Source: Deltaproteobacteria bacterium
GTDB taxonomy: Bacteria > Desulfobacterota > Syntrophia > Syntrophales > UBA8958
Assembly (NCBI GenBank): GCA_029561465.1
Contig: JAKQIZ010000005.1
Coordinates: 1-51,211 of the forward strand
Direction: 5' to 3'
DNA: 51,211 nucleotides
In this document: piece after piece, positions 41,138 through 49,009 of the stretch
How positions within the stretch are numbered: position 1 is the first letter of the stretch
Layout of the letters: each line of letters starts with the position of its first letter
The notes under the pieces: generated by a model
The model's database searches: none
The model's input: the letters and a program-made list of their open reading frames with translations, nothing else
Told to the model about the DNA's origin: nothing
Translations under genes and position numbers: made by a program

Positions 41138-41338
41138 ATGATGCAGGTGCTGTGGACATTCGTAATCGTTTCGGTGGTTTTATTAGCTTTTTTCTTCCTC
41201 CGCCCGCCCTGGAGCCTGGAGAATATCATCATCGGCGGCGTCCCCCTAGTGCTGCTGGTGATCTTCGCCTGCCGCTTACGGCAGGCAAAAAAGGAGCGGG
41301 CCGCCGCTCCCCCGGAAGACGACGACGAAGAAGGATGA
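41138..41338 (+). CDS. Small two-helix membrane protein, 66 aa
   Basis: ATG 41138 follows GAGGAGGAGAAG. The protein begins MMQVLWTFVIVSVVLLAFFF, then RPPWSLEN, a second membrane helix (IIIGGVPLVLLVIFACRL) and a charged tail (RQAKKERAAAPPEDDDEEG). It is a membrane hairpin with a cytoplasmic acidic tail. Ends 10 nt before the CCA/poly(A) polymerase start, so co-expression is likely. No known family. Confidence 0.72.
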   Translation: MMQVLWTFVIVSVVLLAFFFLRPPWSLENIIIGGVPLVLLVIFACRLRQAKKERAAAPPEDDDEEG

Positions 41339-41348
41339 AGGCCGCCGG

Positions 41349-42728
41349 ATGGTTTTGCCCTTGACGGTGAACGGAGCGGCGTCGAAACGGGACGGGGCGG
41401 TAAGCATCGCACGCGCCCTGCGCGGGGCGGGTCACGAGGCCTTTTTCGTCGGCGGCTGTGTCCGTGACCTCCTTCGGGGGGAAACCCCGGATGATTACGA
41501 TATCGTTACCTCCGCCCGTCCGGAACAGGTCATGGCCGTGTTCCCCCGCACTTACCCCGTCGGGGCCGCTTTCGGGGTGGTCCTGGTCCGGGAGGGGGAA
41601 CATGCCTACGAGGTGGCCGCCTACCGGAAAGAAGCGGATTACGAGGACGGGCGCCACCCTTCCCGGGTGTCCTTCGTCGGCGCCCGGGAGGATGTCTGTC
41701 GCCGGGATTTCACCGTCAACGGCCTCCTCATGGATCCCGAGACCGGGGAGATCGTCGATTACGTGGGCGGCCGGGCGGATCTGGAAAAGGGTCTCATCAG
41801 GACCATCGGCGCCCCGGAGGAGAGGTTTGCCGAGGATCATCTCCGTATGCTCCGGGCGGTCCGATTTGCCGCCAATCTCGGCTTCCGGGTCGAGGACGCC
41901 GCGCTGGCGGCCATCATTCACCAGGCGGACAAGATCCTCCGGGTCAGCGCCGAACGGGTCCGGGAGGAATTGAACCGGATCCTGGCCGGACCCAGACCCC
42001 GTCGGGGGATGGAACTGCTCGCTTCATCGGGGCTCCTGTCCCGGCTCCTGCCGGAGCTCGTCGCCCTCCGGGGCGTGGAGCAGCCGTCCCGCTTCCATCC
42101 CGAGGGCGATGTGTGGGAGCATACCTTACGCATGCTGGCCCTGATGCCTGCGGAAAATCTTCCCGGAGAGGAAGCCGAACGGCTGGCCTGGGCGATCCTC
42201 TTTCACGACGCGGGCAAAACCGCCACCCGGACGGAAGATGAAACCGGAATTCATTTCTATGGCCATGTGTCCAAAGGGGTGGAAATCGCCGCGGCGGTTC
42301 TGAAGCGGCTCAAGTTTTCCCGGGAGGACGGGGAGGTCGTCCTGGCCCTCGTGGCGAACCACATGCGGTTCATGCACGTCCGCCAGATGCGGGTCCACAC
42401 CTTGAAGAAGTTTCTGCGCCTGCCCGACTTCCACCTGCACCTGATCCTCCATCGCCTCGACTGCCTGGGGAGCCACGGGCTCCTGGACAATGAAGCCTTC
42501 TGCCGGGAACGGCTCGGGGAGATGACCGGGGAGGATCTGCATCCCTCCCGGCTCCTGACGGGCGACGATTTGCTGGCCCTGGGGTTTTCTCCCGGTCCGG
42601 TGTTTCGGGAGATCCTCACCATGATCGAAGACGCCCAGCTCCGGGGCGAGATCGCCACGCCCGCGGAAGCCCACGCCCTCGTCAGGAGGAAGTTTTTTCC
42701 AACTGCCGGCGCAGGCGGTCGTGGATGA
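41349..42728 (+). CDS. CCA tRNA nucleotidyltransferase / poly(A) polymerase with HD domain
   Basis: 459 residues. Class II nucleotidyltransferase head: FFVGGCVRDLLRGETPDDYDIVTSARPEQV (about 32-61, with the catalytic DYD), RRDFTVNGLLMDPETGEIVDYVGG, RMLRAVRFAANLGFRVE, then a C-terminal HD domain (FHPEGDVWEHTLRML, LFHDAGKTATR) and a tail. These enzymes repair the 3' CCA of tRNA or add poly(A). The two roles cannot be split by motif in this family; most bacteria of this group have one bifunctional protein. The 3' end overlaps the antisense lipoprotein gene by 47 nt. Confidence 0.92.
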   Translation: MVLPLTVNGAASKRDGAVSIARALRGAGHEAFFVGGCVRDLLRGETPDDYDIVTSARPEQVMAVFPRTYPVGAAFGVVLVREGEHAYEVAAYRKEADYEDGRHPSRVSFVGAREDVCRRDFTVNGLLMDPETGEIVDYVGGRADLEKGLIRTIGAPEERFAEDHLRMLRAVRFAANLGFRVEDAALAAIIHQADKILRVSAERVREELNRILAGPRPRRGMELLASSGLLSRLLPELVALRGVEQPSRFHPEGDVWEHTLRMLALMPAENLPGEEAERLAWAILFHDAGKTATRTEDETGIHFYGHVSKGVEIAAAVLKRLKFSREDGEVVLALVANHMRFMHVRQMRVHTLKKFLRLPDFHLHLILHRLDCLGSHGLLDNEAFCRERLGEMTGEDLHPSRLLTGDDLLALGFSPGPVFREILTMIEDAQLRGEIATPAEAHALVRRKFFPTAGAGGRG

Positions 42729-43089
42729 GGCGGGAAGCGATATTGCTCCCCCCCAGGCCGACGAGGATCGACACGTCGGTCTTGTCCTTGTCCTTGAACT
42801 CCACCTCGAAGGTCACCTTTTCCCCCTGGATGACCGCCAGCACCCGGGCCTTGCCGATCTTGACGGTCTTTTCGTTGACTACCGCCTGCATCTCCTTGAG
42901 CGTGTCGTCGAGGGCACGGCAAACCGTTTCGAACGGCCAGGGATAGGAGGAAACGACGTAACCGCTGGACTGGACTACCTGTCCGTCCTGTACGGCCACG
43001 GATTTTCCCCCGAGGACCAGCCCGCCCTCGCAGCCGGCCAGCACGGTCAGGATAAGGATCGATAATACAGCAATAAAGTTATTCTTCAT
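42682..43089 (-). CDS. DUF3568-type lipoprotein
   Basis: 135 residues. Signal peptide with lipobox LAGC (Cys at about 19). The short domain of about 100 residues has the DUF3568-like order: a Tyr-rich segment SSYPWPFETVCRALDDTLKEM, then strands VVNEKTVKIGKARVLAVIQGEKVTFEVEFKDKDKTDVSILVG. The function is unknown; members are periplasmic or outer-membrane anchored. GGAGG precedes ATG 43089. Its 3' end overlaps the CCA gene on the other strand by 47 nt. Confidence 0.75.
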   Translation of the reverse strand: MKNNFIAVLSILILTVLAGCEGGLVLGGKSVAVQDGQVVQSSGYVVSSYPWPFETVCRALDDTLKEMQAVVNEKTVKIGKARVLAVIQGEKVTFEVEFKDKDKTDVSILVGLGGSNIASRLIHDRLRRQLEKTSS

Positions 43090-43187
43090 CGGCTTTCCTC
43101 CTGCAAGTTTTATATAACCTTCGACAAGATCGATTTCCCATGCCGGTCTTGATCCGGCATCCAGTGTCTTTAGGGGTGGAGGTAAGA

Positions 43188-44045
43188 TCAGCGGAAATAG
43201 GCGGCATGCTGCAGAAGCTGGGAAAACGCCTGAAAGACCGCCCAGACCAGGAGGATCGCGGTGCCGTAGATGCAGGCCTTGCCCAGGACGCGATGCCCAG
43301 CCGTTTCCCGCTGCCGCTCCTCATAGCCCAGGATGAAGGCGGCGGCGACGCCGGCCGCCAGGCCTCCCCCATGGGCCCAGTTGTTGATCCCCGGTACGAG
43401 AAGCCCGAAGATAACCAGGCCCACCACCCAGCCCATGGCCTGGCGGTACATGGTCATTCCGAAGTAACCGCCCCGGCTACGGGCGAAGTAGAGAATGGCC
43501 CCGATGAGGCCGCAGATGCTCGCCGAGGCGCCGATAGTGAAGGGGATGCCGGCGAAAAAGGACAGGAGAAAACCGGCGATTCCCGTCAGGGTATAGATGA
43601 CGGCGAAGCGGTGCACGCCGAATTCCGACACCACGAAGGGCCCCAGTTGATTAAGGGCCATCATGTTGAAGAAGATATGGAGCAGCCCGCCGTGTAGGAA
43701 AGAGGCGGTGATCAGGGTCCACCAGCGGTGAAAGTGGCCGATGGGCAGGGTCCCCGTGGCCCCGAGGAGAAAGAGGCTCCCTTCCGAAGGAGAAAGGAGC
43801 ATCAGGGGGTTCATCGTCATCCCCATCCCCCGGGGATTCATAAGCAGGGAGAGGATATAGAAGGCGACATTGGTGTAAATAATGATCCTGACGAGGTCCC
43901 CGTTGCCTCCCGCCCAGCGGGACAAAAAAAAGCGCATCCGGCGCGAACCAGGGTTGGCGAGGCCGCAATAGGGACAGGACTTCTCATCGAGACTGATCAG
44001 CTTGCGGCAGTTGGGGCAGAGTCCGGATGTTCTTTCCGCCGTCAT
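43188..44045 (-). CDS. Rhomboid-family intramembrane serine protease with N-terminal zinc ribbon
   Basis: 285 residues. The N-terminus has a CxxC...CxxC zinc ribbon (CPNCRKLISLDEKSCPYCG, 10-28), followed by six or seven membrane helices. The active site is visible: Ser in GASASICGLIGA (TM4) and His in NNWAHGGGLAAG (TM6); the WR-type loop motif is replaced by HRWWTLITASFLHGGLLHI. These cut single-pass membrane proteins. The zinc ribbon is cytosolic and may recruit substrates. Starts 1 nt after the TraB-family stop, so they form a pair. Confidence 0.92.
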   Translation of the reverse strand: MTAERTSGLCPNCRKLISLDEKSCPYCGLANPGSRRMRFFLSRWAGGNGDLVRIIIYTNVAFYILSLLMNPRGMGMTMNPLMLLSPSEGSLFLLGATGTLPIGHFHRWWTLITASFLHGGLLHIFFNMMALNQLGPFVVSEFGVHRFAVIYTLTGIAGFLLSFFAGIPFTIGASASICGLIGAILYFARSRGGYFGMTMYRQAMGWVVGLVIFGLLVPGINNWAHGGGLAAGVAAAFILGYEERQRETAGHRVLGKACIYGTAILLVWAVFQAFSQLLQHAAYFR

Positions 44046-44046
44046 C

Positions 44047-45216
44047 TCAGCCTCCGGTGAAGAAGTATTTCATGATGACCGGGATCGCCACCAGGACCCC
44101 CGCCATCGTGGTCAGGTTCACGAACGCCACCAGGATCAGCAGCCTGGTGATCTTGTTGCGGAAAAACCCCCGCACCGAGCTGATGTCGTCCTTCAGTTCC
44201 AGGAAGTCCCGAACCTGGGGTTTCCGCAGTGTCGCCTCGGTCAGCCCGGCGACCCAGCCGGTGGCGACCAGGGGGTGGATGGTGGCGATGGGCGCGGAAA
44301 AGGTGGCGGCAAGGATCGTCAGGGGGTGAGAGAGCATGATGAGGGCCCCCAGGCCGGCGCAGGCCGCGGTGATGGCGGACCAGGAGGCGACCATGTGCAT
44401 GCTGGTCCGGCCGCCGGAATAGAAAAACCCGGCGATGAACAGGACCACGATCGCCGCGGAAAAAACCCATCCGGCGTACCGGCCCCAGATTCCCGGCGGC
44501 GGGACGGCGCTGATGGCGTCCATATCGACGCTCCGGCCCAGGTTCCTTTTGATCCCTGGGATGTGTCCCGCGCCGACGATGGCGACGATTTTCCGACCGT
44601 CCGCATGGCTGATGGTATGGGAGAGGTATGCATCCCGTTCGTCGATCAGGGTGGCCTTCAGGGTCGGCAGCTTTTCCCCGAAGGTCTTAAGGGCCACTTC
44701 GAGGACGTCCTGTTCCTTGAGCTTTTCCACTTCTTCCGCGGTGATGTCTTCGGTATAGAACAACGAGACGATCATCTCGGGCAGGACCCGGATTTTGGTC
44801 CAGAAGCCCATCTTCCGCCAGGCCCGCAGGAGGGTGACACGGATCTCCCGGTCGGCGAGGACGACGGCGATCCCCAGCGCTTCCGCCCGGTTGACGGCGC
44901 GGATCATCTCCTCGCCGGGGGTGATGCCGAGCTTCTCGGCGATCTTTTTCTGGAAGGAGGCCAATAGCAACTGGAAGAGGAGGACCGAGGTCCGTTTCTC
45001 ACGGATGACCTTGACGATATCCATTTCCTGCCATTTTTCGCGCTGTTTGATGGTCTCGTAACGGGAATTGCACAGCTCCACGCATACTGCGTCGGGGTGC
45101 TCGGCGGCGATGACGGCCTCGGCCAGCTCGGCGCTTTCCCGGGAGACATGGGCCGTGCCCACGAGCACCAGTTCTTTACCTTCCCAGCCCAGGCGGTGGA
45201 TGTTGGGATGATCCAA
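44047..45216 (-). CDS. TraB/PrgY-family membrane protein
   Basis: 389 residues from TTG 45216. The family motif of GumN/TraB type is right at the N-terminus: LVLVGTAHVSRES (about 13-25), then AVCVELCNSRYE and REIRVTLLRAWRKM (a helical region), and the second conserved piece VAIVGAGHIPGI (about 225). Four or so C-terminal membrane helices follow. Eukaryotic homologues sit in the mitochondrial outer membrane; the plasmid-coded PrgY blocks a peptide pheromone, and the fold is thought to be metalloprotease-like. TTG 45216 has GGAG 10 nt upstream and gives the standard start; an ATG further upstream adds 45 unlike residues without a site. Confidence 0.85.
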   Translation of the reverse strand: MDHPNIHRLGWEGKELVLVGTAHVSRESAELAEAVIAAEHPDAVCVELCNSRYETIKQREKWQEMDIVKVIREKRTSVLLFQLLLASFQKKIAEKLGITPGEEMIRAVNRAEALGIAVVLADREIRVTLLRAWRKMGFWTKIRVLPEMIVSLFYTEDITAEEVEKLKEQDVLEVALKTFGEKLPTLKATLIDERDAYLSHTISHADGRKIVAIVGAGHIPGIKRNLGRSVDMDAISAVPPPGIWGRYAGWVFSAAIVVLFIAGFFYSGGRTSMHMVASWSAITAACAGLGALIMLSHPLTILAATFSAPIATIHPLVATGWVAGLTEATLRKPQVRDFLELKDDISSVRGFFRNKITRLLILVAFVNLTTMAGVLVAIPVIMKYFFTGG

Positions 45217-45687
45217 AAATTTATCGCTCCATAAACAGGGTTTCGCAAGCGGGTCATTAGCAGTAAAAATATGGATTGTAAAGGGAAAGAAAAAAACGTG
45301 AAATTGAAAATGTTTGTTGATTTTCCCCGGATTTAAGGTAAAGTGCATCATTGAAAAATGTAAGTCGATCGACTTAATCAGGAAAAGTACCTAGGTAGTA
45401 ATTGGATATAGTTTAATATAATCATATGGTTACTGCCCACCACAAGCGGACCGGCAGGAAATTCCGTTACCTCTCCCTTATGTCGGCATCCAACCGGCGG
45501 CCCCGCTTCCGTTCCGCCTTTGACTATGCCCCGCGGAGATTTCTGATCCTGGGCGATCCGGAATCGCTTCGATATATTTTACTCCATACCAACCGTGATT
45601 CCCCGGCTAGAGCTTTGTGTTAACACCCCGGTGTCATTAATTTGCCTATTACATCAATGATAAAAGCTCATCTTCGGAGGGTTCGAT
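45217..45687. promoter_or_regulatory. Divergent control region between traB-like and RND genes
   Basis: 471 bp. Contains the perfect 16-bp palindrome TAAGTCGATCGACTTA (45361-45376), a second palindrome TACCTAGGTA (45388-45397), a perfect TATAAT (45417-45422) with no clear -35 on the + strand, and the inverted repeat AACACC/GGTGT near 45622-45633. A short frame 45426-45623 has no ribosome site and I do not call it. The palindrome is well placed for a TetR/MarR-type repressor of the transporter or of both genes. Confidence 0.55.
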
Positions 45688-48600
45688 ATGAATAAGTTAA
45701 TGCTCTGGAGCCTGCGGAACGCAAAGCTCGTTATTATCATCAACGTGGCGATCACGATCGTTTTCGGCTGGTTCGCCCTGCAGATCAAGGTGGATTCCTC
45801 CACGGAAGGGATGATGATCACTGGCGACCCGGCGAAGGATTACCACCAGGACACGGTGCGGAAGTTCGGCAGCGACAACATCACCGTCGTCTTCGTCCGG
45901 GACAAGAACCTCTTCTCTCCGGAAAAACTGAAAGATGTGGAAAAGCTTTACTATGAGCTCAAGGACATCAAATTTGAGCCGAAGGATCCCGAGGAATACG
46001 TCCGGGCCAAGGACCCCGAGGAATACCTGAAGATCAGGTATCCCGCGGTATATGAAAAAATATCCGCCCATGCGGAAGAATACGCCAAGCTCACCAAGAG
46101 TCGCGAGGAATACAACAAGCTCGTCTATGAACCGGAGACCTATCTGAAGCACAAGTTCCCCGACACCTACAAGGAGCTCCTCAAAGGCAAGACCCAGCCG
46201 TCCAAAGAGGAATTGAAGCAGCAGTTCGTCGAGGCCGTGGAGCGGATCGGCAAGCCCGGCGTGGGGCGCTGCGAGAGTCTCTTCTCCGTGACGAATTTCA
46301 AGGGCGTAAGCGGGGCGCTGGAGACCAATCCCCTCATGGACCGCGCCCCCGAAACCCAGGCCGACGCCGATCAGATCAAGGCTGACGCCCTGAAGAGCCC
46401 CCTGTTCATGAACAGCCTGATCGACAAGGAGGGGCAGATGACGGCCATCAACCTCTATGTCGATGTCGATCCCACGGAACCGGAGTTTCACACCTATTTC
46501 TCCCGGAAGGTTGACGAGATCTCCGGCAAGTACGAGAATCTCTTCGACCGGGTCTTCCAGTTCGGCAACTCCTACGGCCGCCGCAACATCGGCGAGAATA
46601 TCATCAAGGATCAAAGCCGGATCGTTCCCCTGGCCTGCGCGGTCCTCATTGGGACGATCATTATCGCCCTCCGCAATGTCGGCGCCGGTCTCATGCCCAT
46701 GATCACCGCCGGCACGAGCGTCATCTGGACCTTCGGCTTCATGGTCGTGGCGGGCATCCCCCTGAATGTCATCACGGTGATCATTCCCTCGATCCTCCTG
46801 GTCATCGGATCCGCTGAAGACCTCCACATGATGCACGAGTACCTGGAGGGGATCGAGGAGACGAACGGCAACCGGGACGGTTCCATCAAGCTCATGGCAA
46901 GCAAGCTGGGCCTGGCGGTCCTGATGACCTCGATCACGACGATTGTCGGTTTCGCCTCCATCATGTACAACGACATCTCCATGCTGATCCAGTTCGGCCA
47001 GGTGGCCACCTTCGCCCTCACCGCCAACTCGCTGAGCACCTTCACCTTCGGACCCGCCCTCCTCCATCTCTTCGGCCCCGTGAAGGTCCGGAAGCACGAG
47101 GAAAAAAAGCACTTCATCGATGCCTTTTTCCACGGCATCGCCGTGGGGACCCTGAAGCTCGTCACGCCTAAGAAGAATAAGATCATCATTTCCGTGGTCA
47201 TGATTCTCCTGACCCTGGGCATGTTCGGCAGCACCTTCTTCGTCAAGGTGAACAACGACTTCATGGGCTATTTCAAAGCGGATTCTGAGATCCGGAAGCG
47301 GAGCGACACCCTTCATAAAGAACTGGCGGGGGCCCAGACCTTTTTCATCCGCATCAACAGCGGCATGCCCGAAACCTTCAAGCAGTCCGAATACCTCTCC
47401 CAGGTGGCGGCCCTCCAGTCTTATATGGCCCAGAAGGGCTGGTTCGACAAGACGGAGTCCCTGGCCGACCGGGTGGCTTTGATCCACCGGGAGATGAACA
47501 ACGGCGACATGAAGTTCTATGCGATTCCGGCGGATTCCAATCTGATCTCCCAGTATCTCCTCTTCTTCCAGCGCGACGAGATCTCCCGCTTTACCACGCC
47601 GGACTTCAGCGAGGTGAGCATCATGGTCCGTCACAATGTAACGTCAAGCTATGAAATCCAGCAGATCCTCGAAGAGCTGCGGGAGTATATGCGGAAGAAC
47701 ATCAACCCGAATTTCAAGGCCGAGTTCACCGGGGAGTACATCCTCATCAACAAGGCGGCGGAAAGCCTGGTGCTGAATTCCGTCACCTCCCTGGCCTTGA
47801 CCCTCTTCATCGTCTTCATCTGTATCTATTTCCTCTTTTGGTCCATGAAGGCAGGGTTTATCTCCCTGGTCCCGAATGTCTTCCCCATCGTCGGCATCTT
47901 CGGAATCATGGGGCTCTTCGATGTCCCCCTGAACGTCGGTACCGCCATGGTGGCCGACATCGCCATCGGTATCGCCGTCGATGACACCATCCACTTCATG
48001 AGCCGCTACAACCAGGCCATGCGGGAGCTTCAGAACCGGGAGGCCGCCGTGGCGGTGGCGGTCCATGACGAGGTTCGGCCCGTGGTCTGCAGTTCCGTCG
48101 CCCTCGCCGGTGGCTTTGCCATCTGCGCCGTTTCCCAGTTCATTCCCGTCATACAGTTCGGCATCCTCTCCTCGGTGGTCATGATCATCGCCATCTTCAG
48201 CGAGCTCTTGATCACCCCTATTCTCCTCCAATCGACACAGCTCATCACCCTGTGGGATATGATCGGCTTGAAGCTCCAGGACGCGGTGGTGAAGACCTCG
48301 CCCTTCTTCGAAGGCCTCCGTCCCTGGTCGCGGCGCAAGGTCTGCCTCCTGGGCCGGATGGTGGAGAAGAACGTCGGTGAAAAAGCTGTCGTCCAGGGCG
48401 AGTTTGGTAAGAGCATGTACCTCCTCCTGGAGGGCAAGGCCGAGGCGGTAGGCGTGGATGCCAAAACGGGCAAGGAGATAGTTTTTGCCTCCCTCCATCC
48501 GGGGGATATCTTCGGCGAGATCGCCCTGGTCAACCCCGGTCCCCGCTCCGCCGACGTCCGGGCGGTGGAGCCCGTCAAGTACCTGGAGATCGACTGGGAA

Positions 48601-48720
48601 GGCCTCAAGCGCATCCAGAAGATCTACCCCCGGATCGGCGGCCAGTTGTTCCTCAACCTCTCCCGGATCCTGGGCGAAAAACTCGTCCATACCAACGAGA
48701 TGCTCTTCGGGAAGGCGTAA
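45688..48720 (+). CDS. RND-superfamily (MMPL/HAE3-type) transporter fused to a cyclic-nucleotide-binding domain
   Basis: 1010 residues. Membrane helix 1 at about 14-32; a large periplasmic loop (about 35-305); helices at about 310-460; a second set starting at about 496 and 694-860, with a periplasmic loop between, the standard 12-helix RND layout. GIAVDDTIHFMSRY in the C-half is the RND helix-10-like motif with acid pair. The last about 120 residues form a cyclic-nucleotide-binding fold: VVQGEFGKSMYLLLEGKAEAV, LHPGDIFGEIALVN, then GPRSADVRAVEP with the phosphate-binding FGE...R-S-A cassette (about 930-950). No helix-turn-helix follows. GGAGGG sits 6 nt before ATG. Likely exports lipids or hopanoids, as HAE3 members do, with activity set by a cyclic nucleotide. 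Confidence 0.93.
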   Translation: MNKLMLWSLRNAKLVIIINVAITIVFGWFALQIKVDSSTEGMMITGDPAKDYHQDTVRKFGSDNITVVFVRDKNLFSPEKLKDVEKLYYELKDIKFEPKDPEEYVRAKDPEEYLKIRYPAVYEKISAHAEEYAKLTKSREEYNKLVYEPETYLKHKFPDTYKELLKGKTQPSKEELKQQFVEAVERIGKPGVGRCESLFSVTNFKGVSGALETNPLMDRAPETQADADQIKADALKSPLFMNSLIDKEGQMTAINLYVDVDPTEPEFHTYFSRKVDEISGKYENLFDRVFQFGNSYGRRNIGENIIKDQSRIVPLACAVLIGTIIIALRNVGAGLMPMITAGTSVIWTFGFMVVAGIPLNVITVIIPSILLVIGSAEDLHMMHEYLEGIEETNGNRDGSIKLMASKLGLAVLMTSITTIVGFASIMYNDISMLIQFGQVATFALTANSLSTFTFGPALLHLFGPVKVRKHEEKKHFIDAFFHGIAVGTLKLVTPKKNKIIISVVMILLTLGMFGSTFFVKVNNDFMGYFKADSEIRKRSDTLHKELAGAQTFFIRINSGMPETFKQSEYLSQVAALQSYMAQKGWFDKTESLADRVALIHREMNNGDMKFYAIPADSNLISQYLLFFQRDEISRFTTPDFSEVSIMVRHNVTSSYEIQQILEELREYMRKNINPNFKAEFTGEYILINKAAESLVLNSVTSLALTLFIVFICIYFLFWSMKAGFISLVPNVFPIVGIFGIMGLFDVPLNVGTAMVADIAIGIAVDDTIHFMSRYNQAMRELQNREAAVAVAVHDEVRPVVCSSVALAGGFAICAVSQFIPVIQFGILSSVVMIIAIFSELLITPILLQSTQLITLWDMIGLKLQDAVVKTSPFFEGLRPWSRRKVCLLGRMVEKNVGEKAVVQGEFGKSMYLLLEGKAEAVGVDAKTGKEIVFASLHPGDIFGEIALVNPGPRSADVRAVEPVKYLEIDWEGLKRIQKIYPRIGGQLFLNLSRILGEKLVHTNEMLFGKA

Positions 48721-48757
48721 GGGGCCTGTCGGACCAAGGCGCATCGATTTGCCGCAT

Positions 48758-48802
48758 CTCCCGGGGGGACGGATTCCCAGTTCGGTCCCCCGGGGTTTTT
48801 TT
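48758..48802 (+). terminator. Terminator of the RND gene
   Basis: CCCGGGGGGAC (48760-48770) pairs with GTCCCCCGGGG (48785-48795) followed by seven T. Very stable; ends the RND transcript. Confidence 0.9.
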
Positions 48803-48853
48803 GCCGGCGGCGTAACGGCGGGGGACGGCCTCCGGTCCGGTAACGCACCGGAT

Positions 48854-48899
48854 CTTGCCATCGGCGGGTCGGCTAACCGGCAAACCCGCCGATGGCAAG
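48854..48899. repeat. Perfect 16-bp inverted repeat with nested hairpin
   Basis: CTTGCCATCGGCGGGT (48854-48869) and ACCCGCCGATGGCAAG (48884-48899) are exact mirror copies around a 14-nt loop that itself holds CGG-CTAA-CCG. No T-run follows. It lies in the gap between the RND terminator and the Na/Pi cotransporter gene, 110 bp upstream of the latter. Confidence 0.85.
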
Positions 48900-49009
48900 G
48901 GACGACCCGGCGGTTCATCCGCGGCGTCCCGACTGGTCCCGTCCTTGTGTAAAGATGCCATAGCTGATATGATCGCTCCCAAATCACTTGGGAATACAGC
49001 CGCGCCTTT

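Noticed and set aside
45426-45623. 65-codon frame in the control region of the RND gene
   Set aside because: No ribosome site, basic and low-complexity composition, and it lies among palindromes and a promoter-like TATAAT.
45697-47634. Very long open frame (about 645 codons) antisense to the RND transporter
   Set aside because: It is rich in Asp, Gly, His and Glu as expected for the mirror of a GC-rich coding frame, has no ribosome site or family features, and the RND gene on the other strand is unmistakable.
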